From positions 186,001 through 250,000 of the forward strand of contig NZ_QGGH01000004.1 in assembly GCF_003148495.1 (NCBI RefSeq): a DNA stretch of 64,000 nucleotides, given 5' to 3'. The first letter of the stretch is position 1; each line of letters opens with the position of its first letter. Position numbers and translations under genes: made by a program. This document shows positions 15,819 to 24,117 of this stretch, piece by piece. Under the pieces are notes generated by a model. The model saw only the letters and a program-made list of their open reading frames with translations. It did no database searches and was not told where the DNA came from. Source of the stretch: Mesorhizobium loti (GTDB lineage Bacteria; Pseudomonadota; Alphaproteobacteria; Rhizobiales; Rhizobiaceae).

Positions 15819-16841
15819 TCATGCAACCTGCGGCCTGGCCTTGGCCAATCTCTGGATCCACCGGAAGGCGTCGCGGCGCAGGCGCGAACCAAGCTTGTCC
15901 CTGGAATTGACGCCGAGCAGCGTGTTCGTGGTGATCAACCGTCTGGCCAGCCGTATCGAGAGATCGGGCTTGATCCGGCCGGCGAGCTCAAGTGCGCGGC
16001 TCTCCTCGAACAGTTGGCCGGTCACATTGAGCACAACAGCCAGTTCGAGCTCGATGCCGGTCATGCGGGCAGCGTCGAACAGGCGTGCTTCCGCTTCGGG
16101 TGACTGCAGCGCCCGCACGCCTTGCAGCACGTCGATGCAAAGCTGCAGCCGGTGGAATTTGTGGCCGCCGGCGGCGTGCACGATGGCGATCGTCAGAAGT
16201 GCCGCGGGCGTATCTGTCGCCTCGCCGTCGATGGCGCGCAACTCCCGGAACCCCAGCGACAGGCGCCGCCGCATGCCGGTGTCATGCACGAGGTCGCCAT
16301 GCAGCTCGACCAGCAGGCTCGAATTCTCCTTTTCGAGCCATTTGAACTCCTGCAGTTCGTAGGATTCGGCCTCGTTGCTGCCAAGCTCGAAGCCGCATGC
16401 CGCGATCACCCGGTTCGCCCGCGCCAGGTTAGCCGGCTCGACGAGGATGTCGATGTCGGTGAACGGCCTGTCGGCGACGTTGCGGTAGAGTTTTCGCGCG
16501 AAGACCGGCCCCTTGACGATCCGCGCCGGAACATTGTCCGCGGCCAGTCCCTTCATGATGCGGTCGCCATGGTACTGCAGCAGCATCGACTGCCCGGTGG
16601 CGATCGTTGCTTTCTGGCGCAGATCTTCCAGTCTGTCCCGCAGCCCTGCGTCCCTCGGCAGCTGCGCGTCGCCGCGCTCCTGCAGCTTGCGCAGCATGAT
16701 CGGCAGGATGCCGTGAAATTCGGCATTGTCGAGCAGCGCCGACAAGGTCTTTGCCGACAAATCTTCCCCGACTGGCGCCGCCTCGGGATCGGCAGAGCGC
16801 AGCAGCAATCTTTCTTCGGCGGCAGTGAGAGATGGCAGCAT
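15819..16841 (-). CDS. Nucleotidyltransferase-family protein of the RiPP cassette
   Basis: A 340-residue member of the nucleotidyltransferase family found beside PqqD and HPr-kinase-like genes (Pfam NTP_transf_5-like). The core is IVKGPVFARKLY, then RPFTDIDILVEP near residue 130, where the two aspartates of DID are the metal ligands of the Pol-beta fold. LLVELHGDLVH near residue 180 supplies a third acidic position. The N-terminal half is helical. It converges on the HPr-kinase-like gene with only 7 bp between stops, so they are on opposite strands but clearly neighbours. The ATG at 16841 is my choice; a TTG at 16853 is in frame. The substrate is unknown. Confidence 0.75.
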   Translation of the reverse strand: MLPSLTAAEERLLLRSADPEAAPVGEDLSAKTLSALLDNAEFHGILPIMLRKLQERGDAQLPRDAGLRDRLEDLRQKATIATGQSMLLQYHGDRIMKGLAADNVPARIVKGPVFARKLYRNVADRPFTDIDILVEPANLARANRVIAACGFELGSNEAESYELQEFKWLEKENSSLLVELHGDLVHDTGMRRRLSLGFRELRAIDGEATDTPAALLTIAIVHAAGGHKFHRLQLCIDVLQGVRALQSPEAEARLFDAARMTGIELELAVVLNVTGQLFEESRALELAGRIKPDLSIRLARRLITTNTLLGVNSRDKLGSRLRRDAFRWIQRLAKARPQVA

Positions 16842-16910
16842 CAACCCGGACAATGTTTCGGATAAGGGATTGTCTGGGATGGTTACAGAAAAGCCGTGCG
16901 TAAGCCAGCT

Positions 16911-17897
16911 TTACATGCCCCAGCGTAGCGCCGCCGTGTGTACCGGCGCGTCCCAGAATGCGGTCGTCTCCTCGTCGAGCATGGTCAGCGTGATCGAGCA
17001 GCCGGCCATGTCGAGCGAGGTGACATAGGAGCCGACCAGTGAACGGGTCACCGTCACGCCATGTTTCTCGAAAATCGCCCGCGCGCTGTTGTACATCAGA
17101 TAGAGTTCCATCAGCGGCGTGCCGCCGAAGCCATTGACGAACAGCAGTGCCGGGCCTTTTGCCTTGTCGCCGAGATCGCCCAGGATCGCGGCGCAGATCT
17201 CCTGCGCGATAGCATCGGCGCTTTTCAACGTGTCGCGTCGGCGGCCGGGCTCGCCATGGATGCCGACGCCGAACTCCATCTCGCCGTCGCCGATGTCGAA
17301 AGTCGGCTTGCCCGCCGCCGGCACGGTACAACTGGTCAGCGCCACGCCCATCGAGCGGGTAGCCGTGTTGACGCGGTCGCCCAGCGCCTTCAAAGGCGCC
17401 AGCGCCAGGCCATGTTCTGCCGCCGCGCCGACGATCTTTTCCACCACCAGCGTTCCGGCGACGCCGCGCCGGCCCGTCGTATAGGAAGAATTCTCGACGG
17501 CGACATCGTCATTGGTCACAATCTGCTGGACGCCTTCTGACATCTCGGCCGCCATGTCGAAATTCATCACGTCGCCCTCATAGTTCTTGACGATGAACAG
17601 GCTGCCGGCCCCGGTGTCGACGGCTTCCGCCGCTGCCAGCATCTGGTCCGGCGTCGGCGAGGTGAAGACCTGGCCGGGGCAGGCGGCATCCAGCATGCCG
17701 TGGCCGACAAAGCCGCCATGCAGCGGCTCGTGACCGGAGCCGCCGCCGGAGATCAGCGCCACCTTGCCCGGCCGTAAGGTCTTGCGGCGGATGAATTTGT
17801 GCTCGTCGCCAAGCACGAGGATGTCGGCATGGGCGGCCACGAAACCGTCGAGGCTCTCGGTCAGCACCGTGTCCACCGAGTTCATAAATTTCTTCAC
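16911..17897 (-). CDS. dhaK: PTS-dependent dihydroxyacetone kinase, substrate-binding subunit DhaK
   Basis: A 328-residue DhaK subunit. The fold markers LISGGGSGHEPLHGGFVGHGM (43-63 region), GVALTSCTVPAAGKPTF and EFGVGIHGEPG are all present. The histidine in GIHGEPG is the one that holds dihydroxyacetone covalently as a hemiaminal. The DhaL subunit then transfers phosphate from its bound ADP, which is recharged by DhaM rather than ATP. The GTG start is set by AGGAG six bases upstream. Unusually, dhaK is the last gene of the operon and is separated from dhaL by dhaM, HPr, enzyme I and an unknown gene. DhaK normally sits beside DhaL. Confidence 0.92.
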   Translation of the reverse strand: MKKFMNSVDTVLTESLDGFVAAHADILVLGDEHKFIRRKTLRPGKVALISGGGSGHEPLHGGFVGHGMLDAACPGQVFTSPTPDQMLAAAEAVDTGAGSLFIVKNYEGDVMNFDMAAEMSEGVQQIVTNDDVAVENSSYTTGRRGVAGTLVVEKIVGAAAEHGLALAPLKALGDRVNTATRSMGVALTSCTVPAAGKPTFDIGDGEMEFGVGIHGEPGRRRDTLKSADAIAQEICAAILGDLGDKAKGPALLFVNGFGGTPLMELYLMYNSARAIFEKHGVTVTRSLVGSYVTSLDMAGCSITLTMLDEETTAFWDAPVHTAALRWGM

Positions 17898-17992
17898 GGC
17901 CGTCTCCTCCCGAAATAGGCCTGACATCGAAGCAATTCCAGGAAAAGTGTGTAACGGTTTTCCATCCGGAATTGCGTACAAACTCCAAAGGG

Positions 17993-18415
17993 TCAGCCAC
18001 CCTTGCCGGTTATGCTGGTGATCTTCTGGATGAAGTCGTTCACCGCCCTGTCGAGCGCGGCGTTCTGTTTGTCGTCGCCGAAATCCGGCACGATCAGCGA
18101 GACATGCCGCGTCTTGCGCATGCCTGATGCGATCGACATCTTGCCTGGATGCGCCTGGTGATAGGCAGCGAGAAACTGGTCGCGCTCGGCCGGGCTGAAA
18201 TGGCACACCGAAAAGATAGCCGGCAAATGTTTTGACGGAATCGGGATCGAATAGGCCGGGCTGGAAATCTGCGTGACGAAGCTGCGGTGCTTGCCGAGCG
18301 CATCGGCCAGGCGCTGGCGCATGCCGGATGGGCGCTGGTCGATGACGTGCGACAGGATCATCTTGTAGGCGCGGATCGCCTCTTCGGAACCGGGTTCGGG
18401 TGTCCTGTCGACCAT
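17993..18415 (-). CDS. Conserved operon protein with helix-turn-helix-like segment, function unknown
   Basis: A 140-residue protein between the enzyme I gene (11 bp gap) and dhaK (95 bp gap). Residues about 15-75 (RAYKMILSHVIDQRP, RQRLADALGKHRSFVTQIS, then SPAERDQFLAAYHQAHP) are helical and resemble a Cro/Xre-type DNA-binding domain with an extended loop, but the recognition helix is not canonical. The C-terminal part (HVSLIVPDFGDDKQNAALDRAVNDFIQKIT) looks like a small separate helical tail. Location inside a dihydroxyacetone operon suggests a regulator or an adaptor for the kinase. No catalytic motif is visible, so this is a description, not an assignment. Confidence 0.6.
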   Translation of the reverse strand: MVDRTPEPGSEEAIRAYKMILSHVIDQRPSGMRQRLADALGKHRSFVTQISSPAYSIPIPSKHLPAIFSVCHFSPAERDQFLAAYHQAHPGKMSIASGMRKTRHVSLIVPDFGDDKQNAALDRAVNDFIQKITSITGKGG

Positions 18416-18426
18416 GCCAGCCGCGC

Positions 18427-20013
18427 CTAAACGGAAATGTCCGCGATGGCCGCCTTGGCCATGGCGAGTTGCGCCGGCGCGACGGAAAGATCACGCAGGC
18501 CGGCCTCGAGCAGTGACGGGATCGAGGCTGGATCGCCGCCGGCATCGCCGCACAGGCTGACCGGGATCTCTTCCCGCTGGCCAAACGCGGTCACGGCAGC
18601 GATCAGCCGCAGCACAGCCGGATGACGGACCGAATTGAGATGGGCCACGGCAGCGTTGTCGCGGGCGGCCGCCATGACATACTGGGTGAGGTCATTGGAG
18701 CCGATCGAGAAGAAGGCGGCCTCGGCAAAGGCTTCCGGCACGATCGCCGCCGAAGGCACCTCGACCATGATGCCAAGCGGCGGCATCTTGTGAACGATGC
18801 CGCGCGTGGCAAGCACCGCCTGCTCCTCGGCGAACATCGCCGCCGCCTGTCTGTATTCCTCCACAACGGCGATCATCGGAAACATCACTTTCAGACTGCC
18901 GGAGACGGCGGCGCGCAGCAGCGCCCGGATCTGTACACGAAACACCTCCGGTCTTGCCAGCGACAGCCTGATCCCGCGCAGGCCGAGGAACGGATTGCCT
19001 TCCGCGACCGTGAAGCCCGGCACCGGCTTGTCGCCGCCGGCATCGACGGTGCGGATCGTCACCGGTTTCTCGCCGGCCCACTCCAGCACCTTGCGATAGG
19101 CGCGATACTGCGTCTCCTCATCCGGCAGCGTCTTGCCGAACAGGAATTCGGTACGCATCAGCCCGACACCGTCGCAGGTCGCTATGTCGATGCCATCGAC
19201 GTCGGACGGGTCGGCGATGTTGACCTGCACGCGCACCATCGTGCCGGCCTTGGTCACCGCCGGCCGCGCCAGGAACGTTCCAGCCCGGTCGCGGCGCGCC
19301 GAGAAAGATGAGGAGGATTGGCGAAAGGCAGCGATTTCGACCTTGGAGGGGGACAGCACGATGCCGCCATGTTCGGCGTCGAGCAGCGCTGTGCCGGCTA
19401 GATGAGCCAGCGAAGCGCCCAACCCGACAACCATCGGCACGCCGCGCGAACGCGCCAGCATCGCGACGTGGCTCGCCGTGCTGCCCGCCTTCAGCGCGAT
19501 GCCTCCACCACAACTCCAGTCGGTTTCGAAAAAGCGCGTCGGCGCGATGTCCTCGCCATAGAGGATGGCACCGGGTGGCGCCTGGACGTCGCTATCTTCG
19601 GACAGCGCCCGCAGCACCTGGTCCCTGATGTCGCGGATGTCGGCGGCACGTGCGCGAAAGTAATCCTGGTCCGAAGCATCGTAGCCGGCAATTTCGGCAT
19701 CGAGCGCCTGCCGCCACGCCTTGTCGGCTGGCAGGCCGGTGCGGATCGCGGCAAAGGCCGGGCTGCTCAGCGCATTATCCCCCAGCATGGCGATCTGGAA
19801 CTCGAGAATGTCGGCGGCATCGCCCACGGCCATCTCAATCAATACGGTGAGACGGCCCGTCGCGGTGGCGATTGCGGTTTCGAGCGCGGCCTTTTCGTCG
19901 TCGGCTGTTTCTTTGCCGACATAGGATACGACAGTCTGGTCGAGATCGAACAGCGGCCCCTCGGCATAGCCGGCCGAGGCCGAAATGCCTTGCAGCCTAA
20001 GCGGTCCGGACAT
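18427..20013 (-). CDS. ptsI: Full-length PTS enzyme I (phosphoenolpyruvate-protein phosphotransferase) of the Dha system
   Basis: A 528-residue enzyme I. The N-terminal phosphohistidine domain has GSTASHVAMLARSRGVP with His182 as the phosphorylated residue. The C-terminal PEP-binding barrel shows DGVGLMRTEFLF, GLRGIRLSLARPEVF, SIGSNDLTQY and the active-site cysteine 488 in VSLCGDAGGDP. E. coli DhaM carries only a truncated enzyme I domain fused to EIIA and HPr. Here a complete enzyme I is a separate protein, so the operon can draw phosphate from PEP without the general PTS. The ATG lies inside the end of the HPr gene (17-bp overlap). A ptsP/ptsI paralogue for another pathway is unlikely given the operon. 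Confidence 0.9.
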   Translation of the reverse strand: MSGPLRLQGISASAGYAEGPLFDLDQTVVSYVGKETADDEKAALETAIATATGRLTVLIEMAVGDAADILEFQIAMLGDNALSSPAFAAIRTGLPADKAWRQALDAEIAGYDASDQDYFRARAADIRDIRDQVLRALSEDSDVQAPPGAILYGEDIAPTRFFETDWSCGGGIALKAGSTASHVAMLARSRGVPMVVGLGASLAHLAGTALLDAEHGGIVLSPSKVEIAAFRQSSSSFSARRDRAGTFLARPAVTKAGTMVRVQVNIADPSDVDGIDIATCDGVGLMRTEFLFGKTLPDEETQYRAYRKVLEWAGEKPVTIRTVDAGGDKPVPGFTVAEGNPFLGLRGIRLSLARPEVFRVQIRALLRAAVSGSLKVMFPMIAVVEEYRQAAAMFAEEQAVLATRGIVHKMPPLGIMVEVPSAAIVPEAFAEAAFFSIGSNDLTQYVMAAARDNAAVAHLNSVRHPAVLRLIAAVTAFGQREEIPVSLCGDAGGDPASIPSLLEAGLRDLSVAPAQLAMAKAAIADISV

Positions 20014-20299
20014 GGTCCGCGCCTTCGTCGAAATCGCGCCGCACCAGCTCGACCAGCGCGTCGACGGCATCGTTGGCGCCGTCGCCGCTGGCCCTGATGT
20101 GCAGCACCGTACCTTTCGGCGCCTTGGCCGCCATCACCTTGACGATGCTCTTGGCGTCGAACCATGGTCCGTTGGCGGCAAGCGCGATTTCCACCTCGGC
20201 GGCAAAGGTCTTGGCCAGCTTGGTGAACTTCACCGAAGGACGCGCGTGCAGGCCCACATCGTGGGTGATCACAACGGTCGCTTCGGCGGATGCGGACAT
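19997..20299 (-). CDS. HPr-family phosphocarrier protein of the Dha system
   Basis: A 100-residue HPr. VGLHARPSVKF places the phosphorylated histidine at residue 18 with the conserved Arg20-Pro21, and DAKSIVKVMA has Ser51 at the place of the regulatory Ser46. It would carry phosphate from the adjacent enzyme I to the EIIA-type DhaM encoded just upstream. In E. coli these three activities are one polypeptide. The gene overlaps the enzyme I gene and starts 21 bp after dhaM. An HPr-kinase-like gene lies 4 kb away in the RiPP cassette; I see no evidence that the two interact. Confidence 0.9.
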   Translation of the reverse strand: MSASAEATVVITHDVGLHARPSVKFTKLAKTFAAEVEIALAANGPWFDAKSIVKVMAAKAPKGTVLHIRASGDGANDAVDALVELVRRDFDEGADHVRTA

Positions 20300-20320
20300 G
20301 TCTTCAACGTTCCCGTTCGT

Positions 20321-20710
20321 TCACGACGGCGACAATTCATGCGCCGTCGCCACCACTTCCCTGAGCGAGGCGCCGCCGGAGGCCTCGGTTGCCGCCATCA
20401 CCGCGCCTTCGACGATCGGCGCGTTGCAGACGATGATCTTGTGCGATCGGGGCTCGCCAATCATTTCCACCGCCATTTCGCTGTTGGTCTCGGCGCCGCC
20501 GAGGTCTACCAGTATGGCGACACCGGCTTCAGACCAGGCCTTGTCGATGGCGCCCATGATCGCCTCGACATTGGTGCCAAGCCCGCCATGGCCGTTTCCG
20601 CCGCACCATGCAAGTGGCACTTCGTCGCCCACCATCTGCCGCACCATGTCGGCCGTGCCCTCGGCGACCAGCGGCGAATGCGAAACGATGACGATGCCGA
20701 CATTGCTCAT
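20321..20710 (-). CDS. dhaM: DhaM EIIA-type phosphotransferase subunit
   Basis: A 129-residue stand-alone EIIA domain of the mannose/DhaM superfamily. VGIVIVSHSPLVAEG places the active-site histidine at residue 11, followed by the conserved GTN, ILVDLGGAETNSEMA and IIVCNAPIVEGAV segments. It transfers phosphate from HPr to the ADP bound on DhaL. The start overlaps the dhaL stop (ATGA). The protein stops after the EIIA domain, at a length typical of DhaM proteins in bacteria with separate HPr and enzyme I. Confidence 0.92.
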   Translation of the reverse strand: MSNVGIVIVSHSPLVAEGTADMVRQMVGDEVPLAWCGGNGHGGLGTNVEAIMGAIDKAWSEAGVAILVDLGGAETNSEMAVEMIGEPRSHKIIVCNAPIVEGAVMAATEASGGASLREVVATAHELSPS

Positions 20711-21309
20711 GCACTTTCCCCGATGGTTTGCGCCACAGTCCGCACAAGAAGCGCGGTCGAACGTGCGCCGGCATCCATGTGGCCGATCGAACGGTCGCCG
20801 AGGAACGACGCACGGCCGCGCAGTGCTTTCATCGGCACGGTCGCCTCGGCCGCCGCGTCGGCGATATCGGCGATTTCCGGCGCCGTCTTTCCCTGCAGCA
20901 ACGCGTCATGCACCGGCTGCAGCACGTCGAGCATGGTCTTTTGTCCAGCCTGCGACTTGCCACGCGCGGCCACCGCTTCGATGGCCTTGCCGAAAGCAGC
21001 CGTCAGATTGGCGCGATCGGGCTCCGCCGAAATCTCCTTGCCGAGCGCCAGGAACAGGGTGCCGAACAGCGGGCCGGAAGCGCCACCGACCGTCATCACC
21101 AGCTTGGTGCCGATCGCCTTCAGGGCTTCGGGCAGCGGCTTGGCCGAAAACGCCCCGGCTTCGGCCCGCACGGCCTCGAAGCCGCGCTTCATGTTTAGCC
21201 CGTGATCGCCGTCGCCGATAGCCTGGTCGAGCGCCGTCAACTCTTCGGCATGAGCGGCAACCACATCCGCGGCAGCTGTAATCAGCCCGGCAAGGTTCAA
21301 CGCCGCCAT
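20707..21309 (-). CDS. dhaL: DhaL, ADP-binding subunit of PTS-dependent dihydroxyacetone kinase
   Basis: A 200-residue DhaL. LDQAIGDGDHGLNM (27-40) holds the three aspartates 28, 33 and 35 that bind the two magnesium ions of ADP, and MTVGGASGPLFGTLF and GQKTMLDVLQPVHDAL are the further family motifs. The chosen ATG aligns with the normal family start. An ATG 69 bp upstream (21378), only 3 bp after the preceding stop, would add 23 Ser/Thr/Glu-rich residues and may simply allow coupled reading. It overlaps dhaM by 4 bp. It receives phosphate from DhaM and phosphorylates the substrate held by DhaK. Confidence 0.92.
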   Translation of the reverse strand: MAALNLAGLITAAADVVAAHAEELTALDQAIGDGDHGLNMKRGFEAVRAEAGAFSAKPLPEALKAIGTKLVMTVGGASGPLFGTLFLALGKEISAEPDRANLTAAFGKAIEAVAARGKSQAGQKTMLDVLQPVHDALLQGKTAPEIADIADAAAEATVPMKALRGRASFLGDRSIGHMDAGARSTALLVRTVAQTIGESA

Positions 21310-21381
21310 ATTAGCCAAATTCCCGGTTTCCACCCCGCCGGCAGTATCGAAAGAACGCTCATTCGACAACTGGAGCATGCG

Positions 21382-23025
21382 TCAGGCCGCTTCATGCAGC
21401 GCGGCGGCGGCCGCGAAGACCTCGGCCACCGCATAGGCGCCGGGGTCGACCACACCCTGCAATTTGCTGCCGACATAGGCGGACCGTCCGGCTTTCGCCT
21501 TCTCCATGGCGCCGGTGGCCTCGGCACCGCGTCGAGCCGCCGCCGCCGCTCCCTCCAGGCCGTTGGCGTCGAGCGCCTTGAGGGCTGGCTCCAGGGCATC
21601 GACCATGGTGCGATCGCCGATGCTCGCGCCGCCATAGAAAGTCATTCGCTCAAGGCCGGCAACCAGCGCCCTGGCCAGGTTCGCTCCGCTGTCCAGAGCC
21701 TGCGCCGCAGCCGTGAAGAAGATCGACAGCAGCACGCCGCTGGAGCCGCCCATCGACGCGCTCAGAATGTCGCCTATCGCGCCAAGGGTCGCTGCAGGTT
21801 CGGCAAGCGGCAGCGTATCAAGCCGCTCGAGAATACTGCGCGCGCCGGTCGCCACCGTCGAGCCGGTGTCGCCGTCGCCCGCCTTGGCGTCGAGCCCGTT
21901 CAAAGTGGCTTCGAGCGCGATCAGCCTTTCGCATACGGTGACGACAAGACGCCTGGTGCGGGCATCTTGACTGGGCTTGCGTGCCGCGCTTTGTCCGGCC
22001 GCTTTCGCCATCGGCACGACGGAAGGTGGCACAACGGGCTTTGCCGGCATCCAGGCATGCGGGCCAACCGGCGCCAACAGGGCTGTCTCGCGGGCGGCGT
22101 CGAGCCGGATCAGCGACAGCGAGAAGCCGTTCATGTTAAGCGCCGTCATTAGTGGACCCGGGCCGATCGTCAGCTTGATGGTTTTGGCCAGCGGCGAGGC
22201 AAGCACCGCGTTGGCGATAACAGACATTTCGAGCGGCGGCACCGAACCGAGATTGTTGATCAGCAGGGCATGGTCGGCTGAAAGGTCGAGCCGTGCCAAG
22301 AGGCGCTCCGCCATGATCGCCACCAGCCTGTTGGCGCTTTGCACCGCAATCCGCTCGACGCCCGGCTCGCCATGAATGCCGAGGCCGAGCTCGCCATCGT
22401 TCTCGCCAAACCTGTCTTCGTGCGGCTGGCCGGGGATCGAGCAGGACGACAGCGACATGCCGAGCGAAACGATATCCTTCGCCGCCGCGCGAGCGGCTGC
22501 GGCAACGGCTGCCAGATCATGGCCGGTCTCCGACAGGTGGCCTGATATCTTGTGCACGAACAAGGTGCCGGCAACACCGCGCGGCTGGGCAATTTCTGGG
22601 AGTGCGATGTCGTCTGCGACGATCACCATCTCGACACGAAACCCTTCGGCGCGCGCCTTCTCGGCGGCCAGGCCGAAATTGAGACGGTCGCCGGTGTAAT
22701 TCTTCACGATGAGGAGGCAGCCGGCCGGCCCGGTGACCGCGCGAATCGCCGCCAGCACGGCTTCGACGCTCGGCGAGGCAAAGATCTCGCCCGAAACCGC
22801 CGCCGTCAGCATGCCCTTGCCGACGAAGCCGGCGTGCGACGGTTCGTGCCCGGCGCCGCCGCCCGAGACGACGCCGACTTTCGTCTTGTCCCAGTCGGCG
22901 CGCAGGATGACCTTGATCTCGGGATAGCCGTCCAGACGCGCGAGATCGCTCGAGCCAATGGTCCGCAACAGGCCATCCAGCGCCTCGGTGACGATCGTTT
23001 CCCTGCGATTGAAAAAGTGCTTCAT
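21382..23025 (-). CDS. Fused ATP-type dihydroxyacetone/erythrulose kinase (DAK1-DAK2)
   Basis: A 547-residue single-chain DAK kinase. The DAK1 (DhaK-like) domain covers about 1-325, with VVSGGGAGHEPSHAGFVGKG and the substrate-binding His218 in GLGIHGEPG. The DAK2 (DhaL-like) domain covers about 355-547, with DAKAGDGDTG supplying Asp379, 384 and 386, and SMGGSSGVLLSIFF. A Pro/Ala/Lys-rich linker joins them. Fused enzymes of this type usually use ATP directly. It sits between the ABC transporter genes and dhaL. Two DAK systems in one operon implies two related substrates or two energy sources. Known fused DAK proteins include dihydroxyacetone, L-erythrulose and D-erythrulose kinases; the sequence alone does not choose. 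Confidence 0.85.
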   Translation of the reverse strand: MKHFFNRRETIVTEALDGLLRTIGSSDLARLDGYPEIKVILRADWDKTKVGVVSGGGAGHEPSHAGFVGKGMLTAAVSGEIFASPSVEAVLAAIRAVTGPAGCLLIVKNYTGDRLNFGLAAEKARAEGFRVEMVIVADDIALPEIAQPRGVAGTLFVHKISGHLSETGHDLAAVAAAARAAAKDIVSLGMSLSSCSIPGQPHEDRFGENDGELGLGIHGEPGVERIAVQSANRLVAIMAERLLARLDLSADHALLINNLGSVPPLEMSVIANAVLASPLAKTIKLTIGPGPLMTALNMNGFSLSLIRLDAARETALLAPVGPHAWMPAKPVVPPSVVPMAKAAGQSAARKPSQDARTRRLVVTVCERLIALEATLNGLDAKAGDGDTGSTVATGARSILERLDTLPLAEPAATLGAIGDILSASMGGSSGVLLSIFFTAAAQALDSGANLARALVAGLERMTFYGGASIGDRTMVDALEPALKALDANGLEGAAAAARRGAEATGAMEKAKAGRSAYVGSKLQGVVDPGAYAVAEVFAAAAALHEAA

Positions 23026-23103
23026 CGAATTCGTCCAGTCCCGTATCCGCAATCGTCAATCAGAAGCCGGTGTCGCCCCTTAGCAGGGAAACATCGAAAC
23101 CAT

Positions 23104-24117
23104 TCACATCAGCCTTTGTCCGTCGGCGCCGAAATACAGCGGCGACCGGTAGCGGATCGCCACCCTGTCGCCCTGCGCCAGATCCGTGTCCGGATCGGTC
23201 AGCGTCACGAGTTTCTTTGAACCCACCGTCACATGCAGGTGGTTCTGGTCGCCGAGATGCTCGACCCAGTCGACGACGCCGTCGGCATGGCCATTCGCCG
23301 CCTTCGCGATCGTCAGATGTTCGGTGCGTGCGCCGATCGTTTTGGTTCCGGCCGGGGCGCCGCCATCGGGCAGCAGCCCGGTCGGCAGAAGATTGATCGC
23401 CGGCTGGCCGAGCCTTGCCGCGACATGCAGGTTTGCCGGCTCGGAATAGATGGTGCGCGGCGAGCCGATCTGCACCAGCACGCCCTCCGCGAGGATGCCG
23501 ATGCGATCTGCCATCGTCATCGCCTCGATCTGGTCGTGGGTGACGTAGAGCATGGTGGCGCCGAGCTCAGTCTGGATGCGTTTCAGCTCGAGCCGCAGAT
23601 CCGCCCGCAATTTGGCATCGAGCGAAGACAGCGGCTCGTCCATCAGATAGATCGACGGCTTGCGTACCAGCGCGCGGCCGATGGCGACGCGCTGCATTTC
23701 GCCGCCCGAAAGCTTGGTCGAGCGGTTGGCGAGCTTGTGATGGATGCGCACCATCTTCGCCACCTCCTCGACCCGGCGGCGGATCTGGTCTTCCGGCATT
23801 TTCCGGGCCGGCGAGCGCAGCGGGAAGGCGAGATTGTCGAACACCGACAGATGCGGATAGAGCGAATATTGCTGGAAGACGAAGGCCGTGTCGCGTTCGG
23901 CCGGCGACAGTGTCGTGGCATTGTGGCCGCCGATCTCGATCATGCCGGCATCCGGCCGTTCCAAACCGGCAATGAGCCGCAGCGTCGTCGTCTTGCCGGC
24001 CCCGGTCGGCCCGAGCAGCACGACGAATTCACCATCTGATATATGCAGGTCGAGACCGTTGACGGCGACATGGTCGCCAAAACTCTTGGTCACGTTCTTG
24101 ATGCGCACATCAGCCAT
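23104..24117 (-). CDS. ABC transporter ATP-binding protein (MalK/UgpC type), second ATPase
   Basis: A 337-residue ATPase with all core motifs: Walker A GPTGAGKTT (36-44), Q-loop VFQQYSLYPHL, signature LSGGEMQRVAIG (about 134-145), Walker B IYLMDEPLSSLD and the switch THDQIEAM. The C-terminal 110 residues form the OB-fold regulatory domain of CUT1 sugar importers. GGAGG lies seven bases before the ATG. It overlaps the other ATPase gene by 8 bp, so the importer probably works with an ATPase heterodimer, as in the rhizobial glycerol transporter GlpST and related polyol systems. Confidence 0.9.
   Translation of the reverse strand: MADVRIKNVTKSFGDHVAVNGLDLHISDGEFVVLLGPTGAGKTTTLRLIAGLERPDAGMIEIGGHNATTLSPAERDTAFVFQQYSLYPHLSVFDNLAFPLRSPARKMPEDQIRRRVEEVAKMVRIHHKLANRSTKLSGGEMQRVAIGRALVRKPSIYLMDEPLSSLDAKLRADLRLELKRIQTELGATMLYVTHDQIEAMTMADRIGILAEGVLVQIGSPRTIYSEPANLHVAARLGQPAINLLPTGLLPDGGAPAGTKTIGARTEHLTIAKAANGHADGVVDWVEHLGDQNHLHVTVGSKKLVTLTDPDTDLAQGDRVAIRYRSPLYFGADGQRLM

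Noticed and set aside
16911..18584. A 557-codon reading of dhaK with a long N-terminal extension
   Set aside because: The first 230 codons overlap the helix-turn-helix-like gene and part of the enzyme I gene in another frame and are Arg/Pro-rich; GTG at 17897 has a strong ribosome binding site and matches the family start.
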